A stretch of 6,594 nt of DNA, taken from the NCBI GenBank assembly GCA_016210395.1, contig JACQUI010000369.1, positions 1 through 6,594 on the forward strand, given 5' to 3'. The notes under the pieces were generated by a model, which did no database searches, was not told the origin of the DNA, and saw only the letters and a list, made by a program, of their open reading frames with translations. How positions within the stretch are numbered: the first letter of the stretch is position 1; each line of letters starts with the position of its first letter. The stretch is from Chloroflexota bacterium (GTDB lineage: Bacteria > Chloroflexota > Dehalococcoidia > Lucifugimonadales > JACPCL1). The translations under genes and the position numbers were made by a program. Shown here piece after piece: positions 6,292 through 6,594 of this stretch.

Positions 6292-6594
6292 CTACTTCGT
6301 TGCCTTCCACACGTGGTACATGCGCTGGAGGGCCGAGAAGACGGAGGTCACGAAGATGATGGCCACGGCCGCAAACACCCAGCCTGTCACCAACCCCGCT
6401 ACCATAACCACGACGCGCTCGGTGCGGGTGACCAGGCCGGACTCCTTCATGGCCACGCCGAGGCCCTCCCCACGGGCTCGGATGTAGCTGACCATGAACG
6501 AGGCGACCATCGCGCCGAAGGCCAGGTACGCGCCCGGGTTGTCGCCCGTCCGCACGAAGTGCATGAGCAGGCCGAGCAGAACGATGGCCTCGGC
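6292..6594 (-). CDS. CDP-alcohol phosphatidyltransferase, C-terminal part (cut by window edge)
   Basis: The final 100 residues are visible; the reading frame stays open to base 6594, so the internal ATG at 6564 is not the true start. The fragment begins AEAIVLLGLLMHF, then has a membrane helix ending in SYIRARGEGLG, a short loop with TRTERVVV, and a long hydrophobic C-terminal segment (about 61-90 of the fragment). The S-Y-x-R-A-R-x-E-G-L-G block and the following ERVV are typical of membrane phosphatidyltransferases that join a CDP-linked lipid to an alcohol such as glycerol phosphate or inositol phosphate. The catalytic Asp-rich motif (DGxxAR...GxxxDxxxD) would lie upstream, outside the window, so substrate and activity cannot be judged. 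It would act in phospholipid synthesis in the cytoplasmic membrane. The gene precedes ftsH by 131 nt on the same strand. Confidence 0.85.
   Translation of the reverse strand, partial: AEAIVLLGLLMHFVRTGDNPGAYLAFGAMVASFMVSYIRARGEGLGVAMKESGLVTRTERVVVMVAGLVTGWVFAAVAIIFVTSVFSALQRMYHVWKATK

Noticed and set aside
6292..6564. The phosphatidyltransferase fragment as a complete 90-residue gene starting at 6564
   Set aside because: The frame continues open and hydrophobic to the window edge, and the family's catalytic motif must lie further upstream. The ATG is internal.
1..6594. CRISPR array, tRNA, insertion sequence or gasdermin gene associated with the CHAT protease
   Set aside because: No regularly spaced repeats, cloverleaf, transposase motifs or pore-forming hydrophobic protein were seen on either strand.

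Overview
The window is GC-rich bacterial chromosome in which every convincing gene lies on the minus strand, so transcription runs from high to low coordinates. The base composition, the FtsH sequence style and the presence of a TPR-CHAT protease operon would fit Chloroflexota (Dehalococcoidia-like) or a similar environmental lineage. That assignment is a guess, because there is no rRNA or other marker here.

Layout in order of transcription. (1) 6594-6292: the C-terminal 100 residues of a membrane CDP-alcohol phosphatidyltransferase, cut by the window edge. (2) 6291-6161: a short intergenic region with a GC hairpin and a perfect 7-bp dyad overlapping a possible -10 box. (3) 6160-4055: a complete FtsH membrane AAA+ zinc protease. 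It has an unusual insertion of about 85 residues in its peptidase domain that looks like a second copy of its own N-terminal FtsH_ext domain. (4) 4054-3834: a strong Rho-independent terminator closing ftsH, then a sigma70-type extended -10 promoter candidate and a leader of about 110 nt. (5) 3833-56: three genes in a row. These are a 369-residue zinc-ribbon/TPR protein of unknown function, a 731-residue TPR-CHAT cysteine protease (His595/Cys635 present) starting 1 nt after it, and a 116-residue protein resembling EACC1, a small constant component found beside conflict-system effectors. (6) 55-1: AT-rich DNA with a perfect extended -10 box reading out of the window.

The ftsH and phosphatidyltransferase genes are housekeeping. 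The three-gene cassette is the accessory part. A caspase/separase-like protease, a TPR/zinc-ribbon partner translated in tandem with it, and a small EACC1-like protein together look like a protease-based biological conflict (defence or regulated-death) module. No gasdermin, CRISPR array, NTPase or classical toxin is visible in the window, so the trigger and the target of the protease are unknown. The zinc-ribbon/TPR protein is the obvious candidate for sensor, regulator or substrate.

The two observations most worth following are this compact cassette and the internal domain duplication in FtsH.
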